This document shows, piece by piece, positions 41,415-52,040 of a stretch of DNA of 64,000 nt. The translations under genes and the position numbers were made by a program. Source of the DNA: Rhizodiscina lignyota (lineage: Eukaryota > Ascomycota > Dothideomycetes > Aulographales > Rhizodiscinaceae); the NCBI GenBank assembly GCA_010015805.1, contig ML978127.1:62001-126000 (forward strand), given 5' to 3'. Position 1 is the stretch's first letter. Every line of letters starts with the position of its first letter. The notes beneath the pieces were generated by a model that had not been told where the DNA came from, made no database searches, and saw nothing but the letters and a program-made list of their open reading frames with translations.

Positions 41415-42693
41415 TCTGAAAACTCGACGAACGACAGTTCAGACCGTGCAGGCAATGAATGAAAGAAAAATCGCGTTGCGCCGCGTTTCTACGCGCTACT
41501 CGCATCTCACCTTTATAACTCCCCGCGGCAGAGCAGTCACTTGCACAGACACCTAGTAAATGTTCTTGAATTGAAGCGCACTACCGATGGTCCCACGGAG
41601 TTCACGCGGTGAAGGAAGCTGACATTACGTGGATCGTTGTGGGGTTACCGGCACGAATTCCGCGACCACGATGATCTGTTTGCGATGGAAAACTGACTGT
41701 GATGCTGAATGAAGTCATTTGAGGGGTTCCGAAGGTTTGAATGTCACTGCCTAGCAATGTCCAGTGGCATAATTGAAGAAAGTAGCTTCGAAATGCAACC
41801 ATTACGAATTTGCTACCGGACTTCCCGGAGTTCGAAGCTATTAAGACTAGTCGTCCATTGACTGTAACAAAGACATTGAACTCTGCTCGTTGTTCAAAGA
41901 GTTTGAGTAGAGAAATTGGAGCAAAAGCTTGGATTGGAAAGTTGTGATAGTTCTCGGAGTTAGAGTCCTGAGGTCTCCACAATCAAGGGTTGACAAAAGC
42001 TCAAGAGAAATACTTTAGGGGAATATCACCACACCGATAGCAAATTTGAACATGAACAGCGACTTGAAATGGGTTATGATGATATCAGACGGAGTTTTAA
42101 GACACGCATATCAAATTTGAAATACTGGGGAGAAAATCCCCGCTCGACCGTCGAGTGACTAGGAACTGGACCATCTGGGAGTCTGTGCAGAAGCTTGGTT
42201 CGGCGACGGCTATCTCCATGCGTGCATGAACACGAGATCCAGGAGAAAGCGGGCCGGAGTGATCTTTAAAGAATAAGAAGATAGGGTAGCTTCACGTTGG
42301 GCTATTATCAAAGAATCTCGGGTTGGCTAACTCTACTTCAGGCAGTAGCCCATCCTCAACCATAGCTTAGTAATCGGATTGGCTTGAGCCCTTCAAGCCC
42401 CGAGTTTAGAGAAAGAGGTCGATAATTGCGAGATTATAGCATGATTTTGGCTCAAAGATAGAGTGGACTTTGCATTCGACGGATTCTATTGTTTCGTATC
42501 TACGCCAACCATGACATCAGAGGCGCTTCTCGATCTTGGCGGATGTTGTAGAGAATACTCGACATCTTTTATTTACAAGTGTCATCGACCTCATATGCCA
42601 TTATCAGATGGGTGGTAGAATAATCCCATCGTTGAGGTCGCTTCAGCAGTAAACGCCGCGGCTGGACCACCAATACATGACATTCGTTTACAC
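41415..42693. other. Gene-poor stretch, nothing recognised
   Basis: About 1.3 kb. The only sizeable frame (41602-41982, minus) opens through TTG and resembles no family. The sequence is moderately AT-rich. It begins the gene-poor island that extends to about 49.3 kb. No repeats were identified by eye. Confidence 0.35.
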
Positions 42694-43328
42694 TCAAGAG
42701 CAAGCAGGCAGCGCCCCCTGACTCGTTGCAGTCTCCGCAAGCTGGACCTCCGCTGCCCTCCGCTTCTGCAAACCACTCAAAACCTGGCCGTCAGATTCAT
42801 CCCACTTCGGCAACTCCTGAGAAATGACCGTGTCGACGTCTTCCGAGCAGGTATTTAGGCGCGAGATGAGCGTGGAGGAAGCAGCATTTCCGCATCCGAC
42901 ATTGAAAGCCAACGAGACCAGCGCGCCATATTGGTTCGCGTTGAGGACGACGCAGCTAGCGGTATCAAGAGTAATACAGTTTTGTGCGACCTGTCAACGT
43001 TAGATTAAATGTGTGTGAAGTAAATGGTATGAAGGTGTAATACAGCAAGATCCGATTGAAGGAGCGCTTGGCCATCCGCATCGCTGAGCGGAATTGGATA
43101 TGGCACATCAGAGCAGGAAGAGTCTGAGCATAGATGACCGTAACCGATCGTTGGATTGCCAGTAGGGTCTGCGTATTCCGTTGCTGAGAACCCTTCGAAC
43201 GACTCAACCAGGCTGAGAGTCGCTTGGTTCACGCCAGGCCCGGTGCAACGAGCCTGCAGGTGGGTTGGAATCGCGAGGGTGACCGGGAGGACAGCAAAAG
43301 CTGCGACTAAGAAGATATGAGAAAGCAT
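42694..43328 (-). CDS. Secreted GH24 (phage-type) lysozyme
   Basis: Predicted muramidase acting on bacterial peptidoglycan. Exons: 43328-43044 and 42990-42694, giving 193 aa. Signal peptide MLSHIFLVAAFAVLPVTLA. The GH24 catalytic region is ESFEGFSATEYADPTGNPT followed by IGYGH. Glu45, Asp54 and Thr60 keep the exact 9- and 6-residue spacing of the T4 lysozyme triad (Glu11, Asp20, Thr26). Exon 2 supplies the C-terminal lobe (NQYGALVSLAFNVGCGNAA). There are eight or more cysteines (for example LCSDSSCS, QNCITLDTASC), suggesting disulphides as in secreted fungal members. The 53-bp intron shows that it is a settled eukaryotic gene. A bacterial or phage origin of the family is likely, but not shown here. 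Confidence 0.93.
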
Positions 43329-44345
43329 GCTAGGCTATTGGATTATTGTATTGTGATTTCTGGAATTCGGATGCAATTCTAGAGAGGACTTGCCCACCTT
43401 TCACGCCATTCTTATACCCTTAAACTATACAAGAAAGGTACCAAGAATTTGATGGGGTTGACGAATGCGGAAGCTGTACAAATCGCAAAAGTAGTGTCGC
43501 AGTCACTGACGATGAAAACTCGCCTTGCGCGAAGATACTTACCAAGTACGGGTTAAGGAAGAAGCCTTCGTCAAAGTTTTACTTAAAGAGACTGAGCGCA
43601 AGACCCCTAGTGCGACTCTCTGTTTTATTGTAAGAAACTGGGTTACAGCAAATCCGAGCGATTTCATGAGAACGTGTCACTACGTCGGCCTCGTGAACGG
43701 ATCTGAGAATGGAAGGTGATGCTGATCGACAGTCCTAACGCGTCGAGAGCCGAGAATCCTACAGTAGTACGGCTTGGACCTGCATGTCGGAATGACAATC
43801 GGCGGCCTAGTTGTTCGAAGTGTCTATGTACGTAGTAGTACGAAAGCCTGAAGGATGGCGGAGGCAGGCGGAATATTGACGGTCGTAACTTTGACATGAA
43901 AGCTCACATCCTTCGGCTTGACCGGAGAACTTTTATGCCGGTGCCAAACAGCTGAGCACAGGGCTATAAAGTAAGTCTGAAATATCGGAATGTGAGGAAG
44001 ACTCTGAAATTCATGCAGAGCATTTTTGACGCTGGGGAACTCATTGGTGTCATCCTGGAGAAGCCTGAAATTTTGCATAACTTGGACATATGGTATGGCT
44101 CCAGAGGAAGGCAAAATTAAGCAGTCTTTATATCATTTGCACTCCTGGCACATTTTGGTTCACAAAGAGCAAGTAGTAAGCTGGACGTAGTTCTTAGATA
44201 GCCATAATGTATTTAAGTAACCCCATTCAAGGCCCATTGAGCATACACTAGGTAGATACTGAGTACGTCCCTTGAAGATTCCTTGCCAATATCTAAAATT
44301 GCACCTGCAGTGTATACCACTTCCTCCTCCGAGCAGTGACCGATC
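43329..44345. other. Intergenic, no gene recognised
   Basis: 1.0 kb between the lysozyme and the cysteine-rich peptide gene. Frames such as 43824-44114 (minus) open without ATG and look spurious. It presumably contains the lysozyme promoter. Confidence 0.35.
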
Positions 44346-44660
44346 TTAAGGGTTCGAGCAGTCAGCGCAGCCTTCCGATACGCACCCGCCGCATGTGCAT
44401 GTCGGGGAAACGCAGGACGCTTGCGCACCTAGCTGTGAAGACGATGTTAGTCAGTTCACAGCGACACTTGAGATAGGAGTATGAATTACATCGAAAGTGA
44501 ATGGGCCGCCATTGGGCAATGTGCCGGCACAGAAGGCCCCAGAACCTGTGCTCGCTTCGCATTCAGCCTGGACGGTGACGCCTTGACGGGCAACGAGGCC
44601 GTTGGAAGGAGCAGCCATGGCCGCAGCAAGGAAGGTAAGAATGAGGAGTGAACTATGCAT
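44346..44660 (-). CDS. Small cysteine-rich secreted protein
   Basis: 85 aa, not recognised. Exons: 44660-44490 and 44432-44346. Exon 1 encodes a signal peptide (MHSSLLILTFLAAAMA) and a short pro-like region ending in VARQG. It continues with AECEASTGSGAFCAGTLP. The 57-bp intron has a CTGACTAAC branch-like site and CACAG acceptor. Exon 2 encodes ASCVSPTCTCGGCVSEGCA and ends DCSNP, with a TAA stop. The mature part has eight cysteines, enough for four disulphides. Size, signal and Cys content fit a defensin-like, antimicrobial or effector peptide, but no family was identified. It lies on the same strand as the lysozyme, about 1 kb upstream of it. Confidence 0.75.
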
Positions 44661-46542
44661 AGTGAAGAGTTTGTTTGTGATGAAAGTTTCGACTCGGTGG
44701 TTCTGGCAAATCAATTCGATGAGAGTTGGCTGGTTGAACTGTGATTTCGCAGTGGACCCGAGGGAGATTTATAGTTCTCGATAGCCACCTCTTTCCGCTC
44801 TTCGTATAAGCTCGCATTCAGAACTCCGCAAGAATTTCCTTAAATAAACCTCTTTCACTAGAATGGGTAGCAAATGGATGCCGTTAGACAACGAGACGTC
44901 ATGGTATCCCAGGTTGTATATAACCCCCTTGTCGATACAGCTGGCATTCCTTTCGGCTTCGGTACAGAAGTACCCGTATCCCGGGTGCCCTGAATACCCA
45001 AAATTTACATACAATTATCGATTTTTTGGTGCATATCCCCCTACGTGCCCTTATAAGTCCGGGTGCCCTAATACCGGACCGATGAATGCCGTGTCGACAA
45101 GGGGGATAGTTCAGACGGTCTTCAAATCCATGTCGGCACAGCCTGATGAATACCGTTGAATGATTGTTGAAACAAGATTTCGGGGGCGAAGTTGACAGAG
45201 TGACGGAGTCTATGAGCTTATTTATAAGGATCGTCGATGTTTCCATAGTAGAGTCTCACTCAGTTGTGGAACTGGGCGGATCATCGCTGATACGGACGTC
45301 GTGGGCGTACGAATGAAATGCCTCCTCTCGTCTCTGAATAACATGAATTAGTCGTACTTATAGCCACCGCAGGATACAATATGCCGGGCTCTAGTTGAAA
45401 CCCTCAGTACAACTGAGCGCTGCGTAAGTATTAAACGGAGGAAATATTCGAGCTCCTCGTCTCGCGGAATTTACTTGACTTGAACAGTGCAGAGAATATC
45501 ATGTTATATAATACCGCATAGCCGTCGAAGCTAGAGAGACAGTAGAGTCATTGCGACTAATTGTGGCTTCATTTGGTTAGTGATAGCATATTTTCCAAAA
45601 TAAAGGACACGACATGAAAATCCATCGCTGCCTCTTAATTCGGAATGGGAAGGCTTGTGGGTTGGGAATTTGAGAAGAAAAACGGAGATTCATTGTGAAA
45701 GTGATGTATATGAGTCTGACGAAAGAGGTGATCGAAAGACTCGAAGGGAAGTTTTCGAAGTTGAAAATAATTGAACAACCTTTGGCTGCATCGCTATTGG
45801 ATCCAGTCACGTTGCTGGGAATAAGAGAGGATAATGATTAGAGACTCCTATCTTAAAGAAACAGGGCAAGAGAGTTATTCTGGCATCTGTTACAAGCTGA
45901 CTTGAAAGTGATCCAATCAGTTTGCTCTGAACGTGGAGAGGAGATGTAGGTTGACAAGGTTGGGATAAACCGTAAACGGCGTCGGTACTCGAACTTTCAT
46001 CCTCTTTCAGTGGCATCACGAAAGAGCAGGTGCAATCGTTGTTAAGGCGGAGATGACAAATACACTGTTCCGAATACATGTAGTTACTGTATGGAGTTGG
46101 ACTCGAAGGTGATGGTGAACGGGGGACAGGGGGGACTGACGGAAATACTTATTCGTCCGTCTTCTCCGGCCAAGCCGACCTCAGTTCGCTCGGTGCGCTA
46201 ACTTCCATTACATTTCTAAGGAGTACGATTGCGGAATACGTCGTCTTACTCAGACAGAGCACAAGCTTTAGATTAAGCTTGCGAAGTAACGAATAGAGTA
46301 CTGAGATGCGCTGTGGCAGCATGTCGATGCTCCACAAATGTCTCGTTCAGCTTGCGAACGACCAAGATTTGCCTGTCCGGAGTTCAGTCACATCCGTCGC
46401 CGTTTACGATCTTGTCCAGGAAATAAGCCGATTATATGGAACATCCAGACCGCCCATCTCGAAGTACCGTTTAAGATGATCCATTTCCTATAAGTTCTGT
46501 TAAGGTTTGAAGGCTGAGGAATTGTGGTTTGTATTCGGCAAC
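44661..46542. other. Gene-poor AT-rich stretch with a short imperfect direct repeat
   Basis: About 1.9 kb with no supported gene. Two copies of CCGGGTGCCCT followed by (G)AATACC occur near 44983-44999 and 45059-45075. ORF 44863-45159 (plus) runs through both and is probably chance. From 45300 to 46480 the sequence is AT-rich and stop-dense. I could not identify an element. Confidence 0.4.
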
Positions 46543-47250
46543 ATGAGCAACGCGCCAGACGATCAAAAAGGTGCAAACCGACTCGGTCTTCTGCACCGTG
46601 ACGAGCTTCTCGAAGATGGGCAGCAGCTTCATGACCAAATAACGCAGCTCATGAATGCACACTACGATGACAGGTATGTTTCAGACACCCCAGCTCGAAA
46701 GCAAGCGCTGATCAGATCTTCCAGCGGAGTGACCACACAGCTCCCTGATGGGCGTTATATTGGTCCCCTGGCCATCATGCTGCGCACGCCGTCCATTGGC
46801 TCTGCCTTCTTCGGCCTCTCTGCCGCCATATCCCGTCTTGCTGCATCTGCGAAACTCACTCCACGCGTCCGAGACGTCGCCGTCAACACTGTCGTTGGAA
46901 ATGCTAAAGCAGCATACGCCGTCTATGCCCATGGTATACTTGGAAAGCGCGCTGGGCTTTCTGATGAAGAGCTGGACGCAATCTCAACGGGGCAGAGACC
47001 GAAGACGCTAGACGAGGCGGAGAGCGTAGCGTGGGAGATGGCAAGAGATCTTTGCGTACAGCCTGAAAGGGGAGCGTTACAGGATGAGCTATGGGACAGA
47101 GGAGTGAAGGTCTTAGGAGAAGAAGGAGCGATAGCGCTTGTTCATGAAGTGGCATTCTATCAGTACATCTCGACGGTGTTGAACGGGTTTGATGCGAGAC
47201 GGCCAGATGGGAAAAGATGGAATAGAGAGGAAGGAACATGGACACAATGA
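46543..47250 (+). CDS. Carboxymuconolactone decarboxylase-like (AhpD-fold) protein
   Basis: 235 aa, intronless. The frame opens upstream only at a TTG (46507), so the ATG at 46543 (MSNAPDDQK) is the start. The CMD/AhpD-like core is LTPRVRDVAVNTVVG, then AAYAVYAHGILGKRAGLSD and EELDAISTGQRPKTLDEAE, in the usual helical order. The CxxC of peroxidase-type AhpD is absent, so a thiol peroxidase role is unlikely. Fungal CMD-like proteins occur in catabolic and secondary-metabolism settings; here no neighbouring gene hints at the substrate. Confidence 0.82.
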   Translation: MSNAPDDQKGANRLGLLHRDELLEDGQQLHDQITQLMNAHYDDRYVSDTPARKQALIRSSSGVTTQLPDGRYIGPLAIMLRTPSIGSAFFGLSAAISRLAASAKLTPRVRDVAVNTVVGNAKAAYAVYAHGILGKRAGLSDEELDAISTGQRPKTLDEAESVAWEMARDLCVQPERGALQDELWDRGVKVLGEEGAIALVHEVAFYQYISTVLNGFDARRPDGKRWNREEGTWTQ

Positions 47251-49333
47251 ATCCGAGTGGAATGCAAGTAGCTCCCATTATCAGGTAGTGTATACCTCTT
47301 CTACAACATTTTACCGCTCGCACATCCGATTGAGGCTATTTCTTCGTTTGCTTGGTGTTTAGTGTGGCAGGGAAGACAAGCACGAGAATACCATGACAGC
47401 TGAATTTATGGCCCTCTCCAAGGCTCAATCGCGGCTCATTGATTTGAAGAGGAAGAAAGTTGAAAGAGAAGGGAAGGGGACTGGGAGAGTACGGCACTCT
47501 TGCTAGGCGCACCGCTCGGGCTCTCCCGCAGGGCTACGTGATTCACTAACAACATTCGTTGGACCCTAACACATATAAGTAAAATAACTTTTACATACTA
47601 TCGCCTTCGGGCATCGTGGGGTAATCGGTACAGAGATTAAACTGAAAAGAACGGGTACGGTTAACGTGTTGCAGGGCGGTTCGATCCCCGAAGGGATCAA
47701 AATACTAACATTTAGGCGCTCAGTGACGGACAGCACCTTCTCGTGGTACTGGGTGTGAGTAGTCTTGAAAAAGATGAAACTAAGACTGTCCATTATTTTT
47801 TGGCATTTTTTTAAAATGTTTATTTTATTTTTTGGGATCTGTAGGCCTTAAGCGGAAACCTACCTGCGTCTTGTATTTTTTTCACTGCACCTTTCTTTTT
47901 TTTTGACTTGAGAACATCAAAAGATATTACTGGAGTATATGTGTCACTCTCTATCTTACGACTCTAATCTATAACCTCTCGGACTCTCAATAGCTTGAGC
48001 TATTCTGTAGTGGAATTAGACTGGGGAAGCTTCGTTGAGCGCTGACCCATAGCGGGATCCTCTACAGAAGTTCATCATTTCAGTCTACCATCAGTGGCCA
48101 GAATAATTGGTTAATGTCATCGGTTCTACTAATATTGTACTTGAATAATCTATAACTGTGCCCCAAATACTATTATATACATGCCAGAGATGAGACGCTT
48201 TCAACTGCGGCGGTGAAGCCGATCATTTTACAGGATGCGCAACCACTGAACGAAATGAGATAGTTTCGGCATTCGAGGAGCGCATTAGCTACAGCAATTC
48301 CTATATTGGTCCCTGTGCCTTATGAGGTCTACTCAAAAGGGTGGATCGAGCATTTGACCCTTTTACTGCCGCCGTTGCAAGCTGCGAAACGCGAGTCGAG
48401 CAGCGCCGCCTTATTGGCCGCACGCACAATGAACGTCGAACAAAGAAAGGCGTTCGCACAGGCCTCTCCTGGCTTGCGCCAACCACGAGCCTGTTAAATG
48501 CCCGGTCGGACGTCGTACCTGCGCTAGCACCCGCCGTCTTACCCTCAAACTGCCGCCAAGCAGGCCAACCTGAGACGCTCCGAGCTTGAGAGGGCCACCC
48601 GCTTCTTCCTCTCCTTCACCACCACACTGCATGCTGCCGTGCAACAGGCGAGCTTGACTGGAGGTCGCCGCGCGCCCATTGTCGCCGTCTTTGTCGCGAA
48701 GTTTGATTTGATGCAAGCCTGCCTCGTGCGCTTTATTGTCCCTCCTTTCAACACCCCCACGGCGAGACGCTCAATATCGGGTACTTCCAAATCCCAACTA
48801 TAGCCCCCCTGCCGCCCATTGTCAGACGAAGAGACGCGCCAGCTGCCACCTTACAACGGCGCTTCTACAACTCTTCAACTTCGAACGGCGCAACATTCTT
48901 TTCCTTCGTTGAAACGGGATCGCTCGGCCGCACACGACGCGGAGACAGGAGCAGCGCGCAGAGCGGGCTAGAACGACATTCATTTGTAGCACCACCTCGA
49001 GCGCTTGATGCGGATCGAACCAAACCCATTTCAAGCTGCTGACGAACAAGCGGAAAGCAGCATACACTCCCTTTACGATCTTCTACCTGCTTTACACTCT
49101 GTGTCGCAATAAGCAAACATTGGCAGGGTATATACCGCTTCACTCGACAGCCGGACTGATCTGAAACGAGGCACTTCACCGTCACCCGAACCCTATTGCA
49201 AACACAACTTATGCTTGCAGTTATTTCCGGTATAGCTGGCCTAATAACTGCTTCACACTCGTTGCGCTCATTCCAATCTCACCGCAATTCTCCACCACTA
49301 TCACAAAGCGACAAGCAGGAGCGATAAGACACC
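47251..49333. other. Gene-poor stretch: AT-rich part, tRNA-like relic, GC-rich block
   Basis: About 2.1 kb with no supported gene. From 47560 to 48300 it is AT-rich, with T-runs near 47800-47905. At 47608-47700 there are pol III A-box- and B-box-like strings. From about 48300 to 48900 the base composition switches to GC-rich, with several overlapping open frames on both strands that match nothing I know. The last 200 bp should be the KCH1 leader. Confidence 0.4.
47608..47700 (+). other. Possible tRNA-like / pol III promoter relic
   Basis: TGGGGTAATCGG (about 47617-47628) resembles a tRNA A box, and GGTTCGATCCC (47678-47688) is a near-perfect B box about 50 bp downstream. The latter overlaps a perfect 6-bp hairpin, GATCCC-CGAA-GGGATC. 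I could not fold a proper cloverleaf: the T stem has mismatches and no acceptor stem was found. So this is not called as a tRNA. A degenerate tRNA or SINE head is possible, or chance. Confidence 0.25.
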
Positions 49334-51449
49334 ATGGGTTGCTGTGGAGGAGACAGAGAAAAGGGCCCAGTGTCTGAAGAGCAGAAGTGGGACTACATTG
49401 TGAGTTGCATCTCTTTACGAGAACTGCATAGCAACTGACCTGTGGATTTTAGACGCTGGACGACTTCAAATCCAAAGGCTGCTTAACGCCCTTCTCATAC
49501 GCTTGGTTGTGGATACTCATAATCATCGCCATTGGAGTCTACGCCGCCGACACTTTCACCGCCATACAATTGCTGGCTTTCAATCGATGGAGTTCCGAGG
49601 TCCAACCAGCGATTCCGTTCTCGGTCTCAAAGTGGATCTTCGCCGTTTGCATCATAATCTCGGTTGTCCTCCTGGCATATGAGTCTCTGCGAGCACTACG
49701 GGTAGTGCAAAGAGGCGGCGTGGCCGACAGCTATCTGGATCCCATAGCAGTGATATGGCAGAGCATTAGGCCTGGATCTGGAAGGGGCTGGAGGAGATTT
49801 CTGGTGTTCGCGGAGCTGACAAAGAGCAAGAAGGGCGTAGACTACACGGCGTTGTTCGTCTACTTTCAGTTCAAAGGTATGCCTCATCCGAAAACTTCCG
49901 GTCGAGATTAGAAGCTCACAGTGTATGGACAGGAGCCCTTCGCATTGTTCTTGCCGAAGGCCCCCGCCAAGTCATAAACGGAATAACATTATACTCGGTT
50001 TTTCGCCTTAATCTGCTACCTGATGGGAAGAATGCTCCGACAGACGGTCACAGCGGCATCCAGCAGTTCTGGCAGAATCTTGAGGTTCTTGCCGACAAAG
50101 ACAAGAAGCAAGCCGTCATTCTCGCTTCCATGTTGTTCACACTCGTTATCTGGGTTATTACGGCCATCCTGCTTTTGATCGCGATCGTTCTGTATATACT
50201 GTTTCTTTGGCACTACATCCCCAGCGCTGACGGGTCGCTGACGAGGTATTGCCGAAGGAAGATTGACAGCAGGTTGGATAGCATTGTCAGCAAGAAGACA
50301 AGGAAGGCGCTCGAGAAGCAGGAAGCCAAGAGAAGAAAGGAAGAAAGAAAGGCAATGAAGAACGGCGAGACTTTCGCCAAACCTACACTTCCTGACCTGG
50401 ACGACGACAAGGACTCGTTCATCTCTCGCACAGAGACGATGTCCTCTAAGCCTACTCTTGCTCGCACCGATACTTCTTTCACCAATGCCTCTACGCCTAC
50501 AATTCCGCAGATGACCCGACAGCCGACCCTGCCAGACGTTTCGGGTCGTCCGGCGCCCTCGAGATCGGCCACGGGCTCTTCGTATGCCTCAAACGCGCCC
50601 CTTCTGACTAATACGGGAGGAATGGGTTACTCTGATGAACCCGTCCCTACACTTCCGACGCCAATATCTGCCGCCTCTGAGCGTGACTACTTCTCATCGC
50701 CCTCGGACTATCACCCTGGCCCCCCAAGTCGTTCCTTGACGGGCTCAACACAACGTTCCTACGGTCCTCCCTCTGGGACTCCTGGACCGTACGGCCCTAA
50801 CGGCCCAATCACTCGTCCGCCTACCGCACAGTCTCGCCGTGGGCCAACGCCTGGCCCTCCGGCGCTGCAGCGAGTCCAGACTAGTGAGACGATGAACAGT
50901 AACTTCTCTCGTCGCGCGCCTGGTACAGGCCCCGTGACTCCTATCTCACCGTTCAACGATCCGCGAGACAGTCCACCGGAATATTTCGGCCCAAGCTACG
51001 AGATGAGTCCAGTGCGCACATCGCCTCCAGGTGGTACGCCAATGGGCGCCGTATATGACTATCAGCGTCCACCTACTCGTACTGGCCCGAGTCCCGCACC
51101 ATCATTTGCATCCGCTCCAGGATCTCGGCCACCACCGCGTTCCATACCCGAACGCTCAGGTACAGCTCCACCCCGCCCTTCAGCCACTCCGGCGCCGGCA
51201 AACGGAGGATATGTCGCCTTCAATCCGAACATGCATGCTCCGGCCGCGCCACCCAGCAGCGGAACGCCTGCACCACCTCCGATCAGGAACTTTTCGTCGC
51301 CGGTCCATGCAGCACCCAGAGCGAACACGGCCCAAGACTTTGAAGCCCCGACGAGGAGTTTTACGAGTCCGGTGATGCCACGGTTGCCGGAGGGTCCGAC
51401 CGGTAGGAGTGGTACAGCGCCTGGTGGATATGGTGGGGCTGAGTGGTGA
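49334..51449 (+). CDS. KCH1: Kch1-type fungal potassium channel protein
   Basis: Plasma-membrane protein of the KCH family, which promotes K+ influx that activates high-affinity Ca2+ uptake in yeast. Exons: 49334-49399, 49453-49876 and 49933-51449, giving 668 aa. The N-terminus MGCCGGD has a Gly2/Cys3/Cys4 lipidation-type motif. Conserved blocks follow: DDFKSKGCLTPFSYAWLW, FTAIQLLAFNRWSSEVQPAI, GGVADSYLDP, RRFLVFAELTKSKKGVDY and, across splice 2, FQFKGALRIVLAEGPRQVI. At least four membrane segments are visible, the last near 50126-50205. The final 370 residues form a long Pro/Ser/Thr-rich disordered tail. Introns are 53 and 56 bp. Confidence 0.93.
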
Positions 51450-52040
51450 GAGTAGATAGGCACATGTGGATGCCTTTGATTCATGAGCTTATGATGGGGT
51501 TCGATCTAGAATCAGGCGTTTTTATTGTAACTTACGAATGAGGGTGGCGGTTTGGGGCCTAATGTTGATATGCGGACACTTTTTCCCCATTGTGCGTGGG
51601 ATGTTTCCCTCAATATGGCGGGCGAAAAGCACACTTTGATAGTGAATATGATTCTGAGATACCCAGTACTTCAATTCACCATCAAATCTAACAGTACTTT
51701 ACGCTGTCAAATCGACATTGTTCGCAGCTCCGAAACGTAGACTATTTTTTGACTTGTCCTTCTCTATGAGAGAATATACTCATTCCCGTTCTCGATATCA
51801 TAATCCGACAGCATCTAGTCTCTCCCTTTAGTTTACATGAACAATGGATAAATAGATCACTGTTGATACGAGATTAATTTGTGGTCCGTCCAAGGCGGCC
51901 GTAAGGGACACCGCAAGTTGCTCATCCGTCATCCATCTCGGATGACCAGGCAGACGTCCTATTCGCACAACGGAAATACTATACAACGGAAATATTACAT
52001 GAACTTCCGATAATTGCGGCATTTCAATACAATACAGCTT
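51450..52040. other. Intergenic between convergent genes, nothing recognised
   Basis: 591 bp holding the 3' flanks of KCH1 (plus strand) and the FAD monooxygenase (minus strand). AT-rich in the middle. No gene or repeat was seen. Confidence 0.35.

Noticed and set aside
41602-41982. 126-codon minus-strand frame
   Set aside because: Opens through TTG only, with no family features, in an AT-rich gene-poor stretch.
44863-45159. 98-codon ORF containing YPGCPEYP and YPPTCPYKSGCPN
   Set aside because: The Pro/Cys-rich look comes from the short direct repeat in the DNA; no signal peptide or homology support.
48341-48589. Open frame reading FDPFTAAVASCETRVEQRR, considered as the start of a STAND/NLR-type gene
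   Set aside because: No ATG, no continuation into a nucleotide-binding domain, and several overlapping frames of equal length.
49009-49024. B-box-like string GGTTCGATCC on the minus strand
   Set aside because: No A box or foldable tRNA around it; inside a GC-rich block where such words arise by chance.
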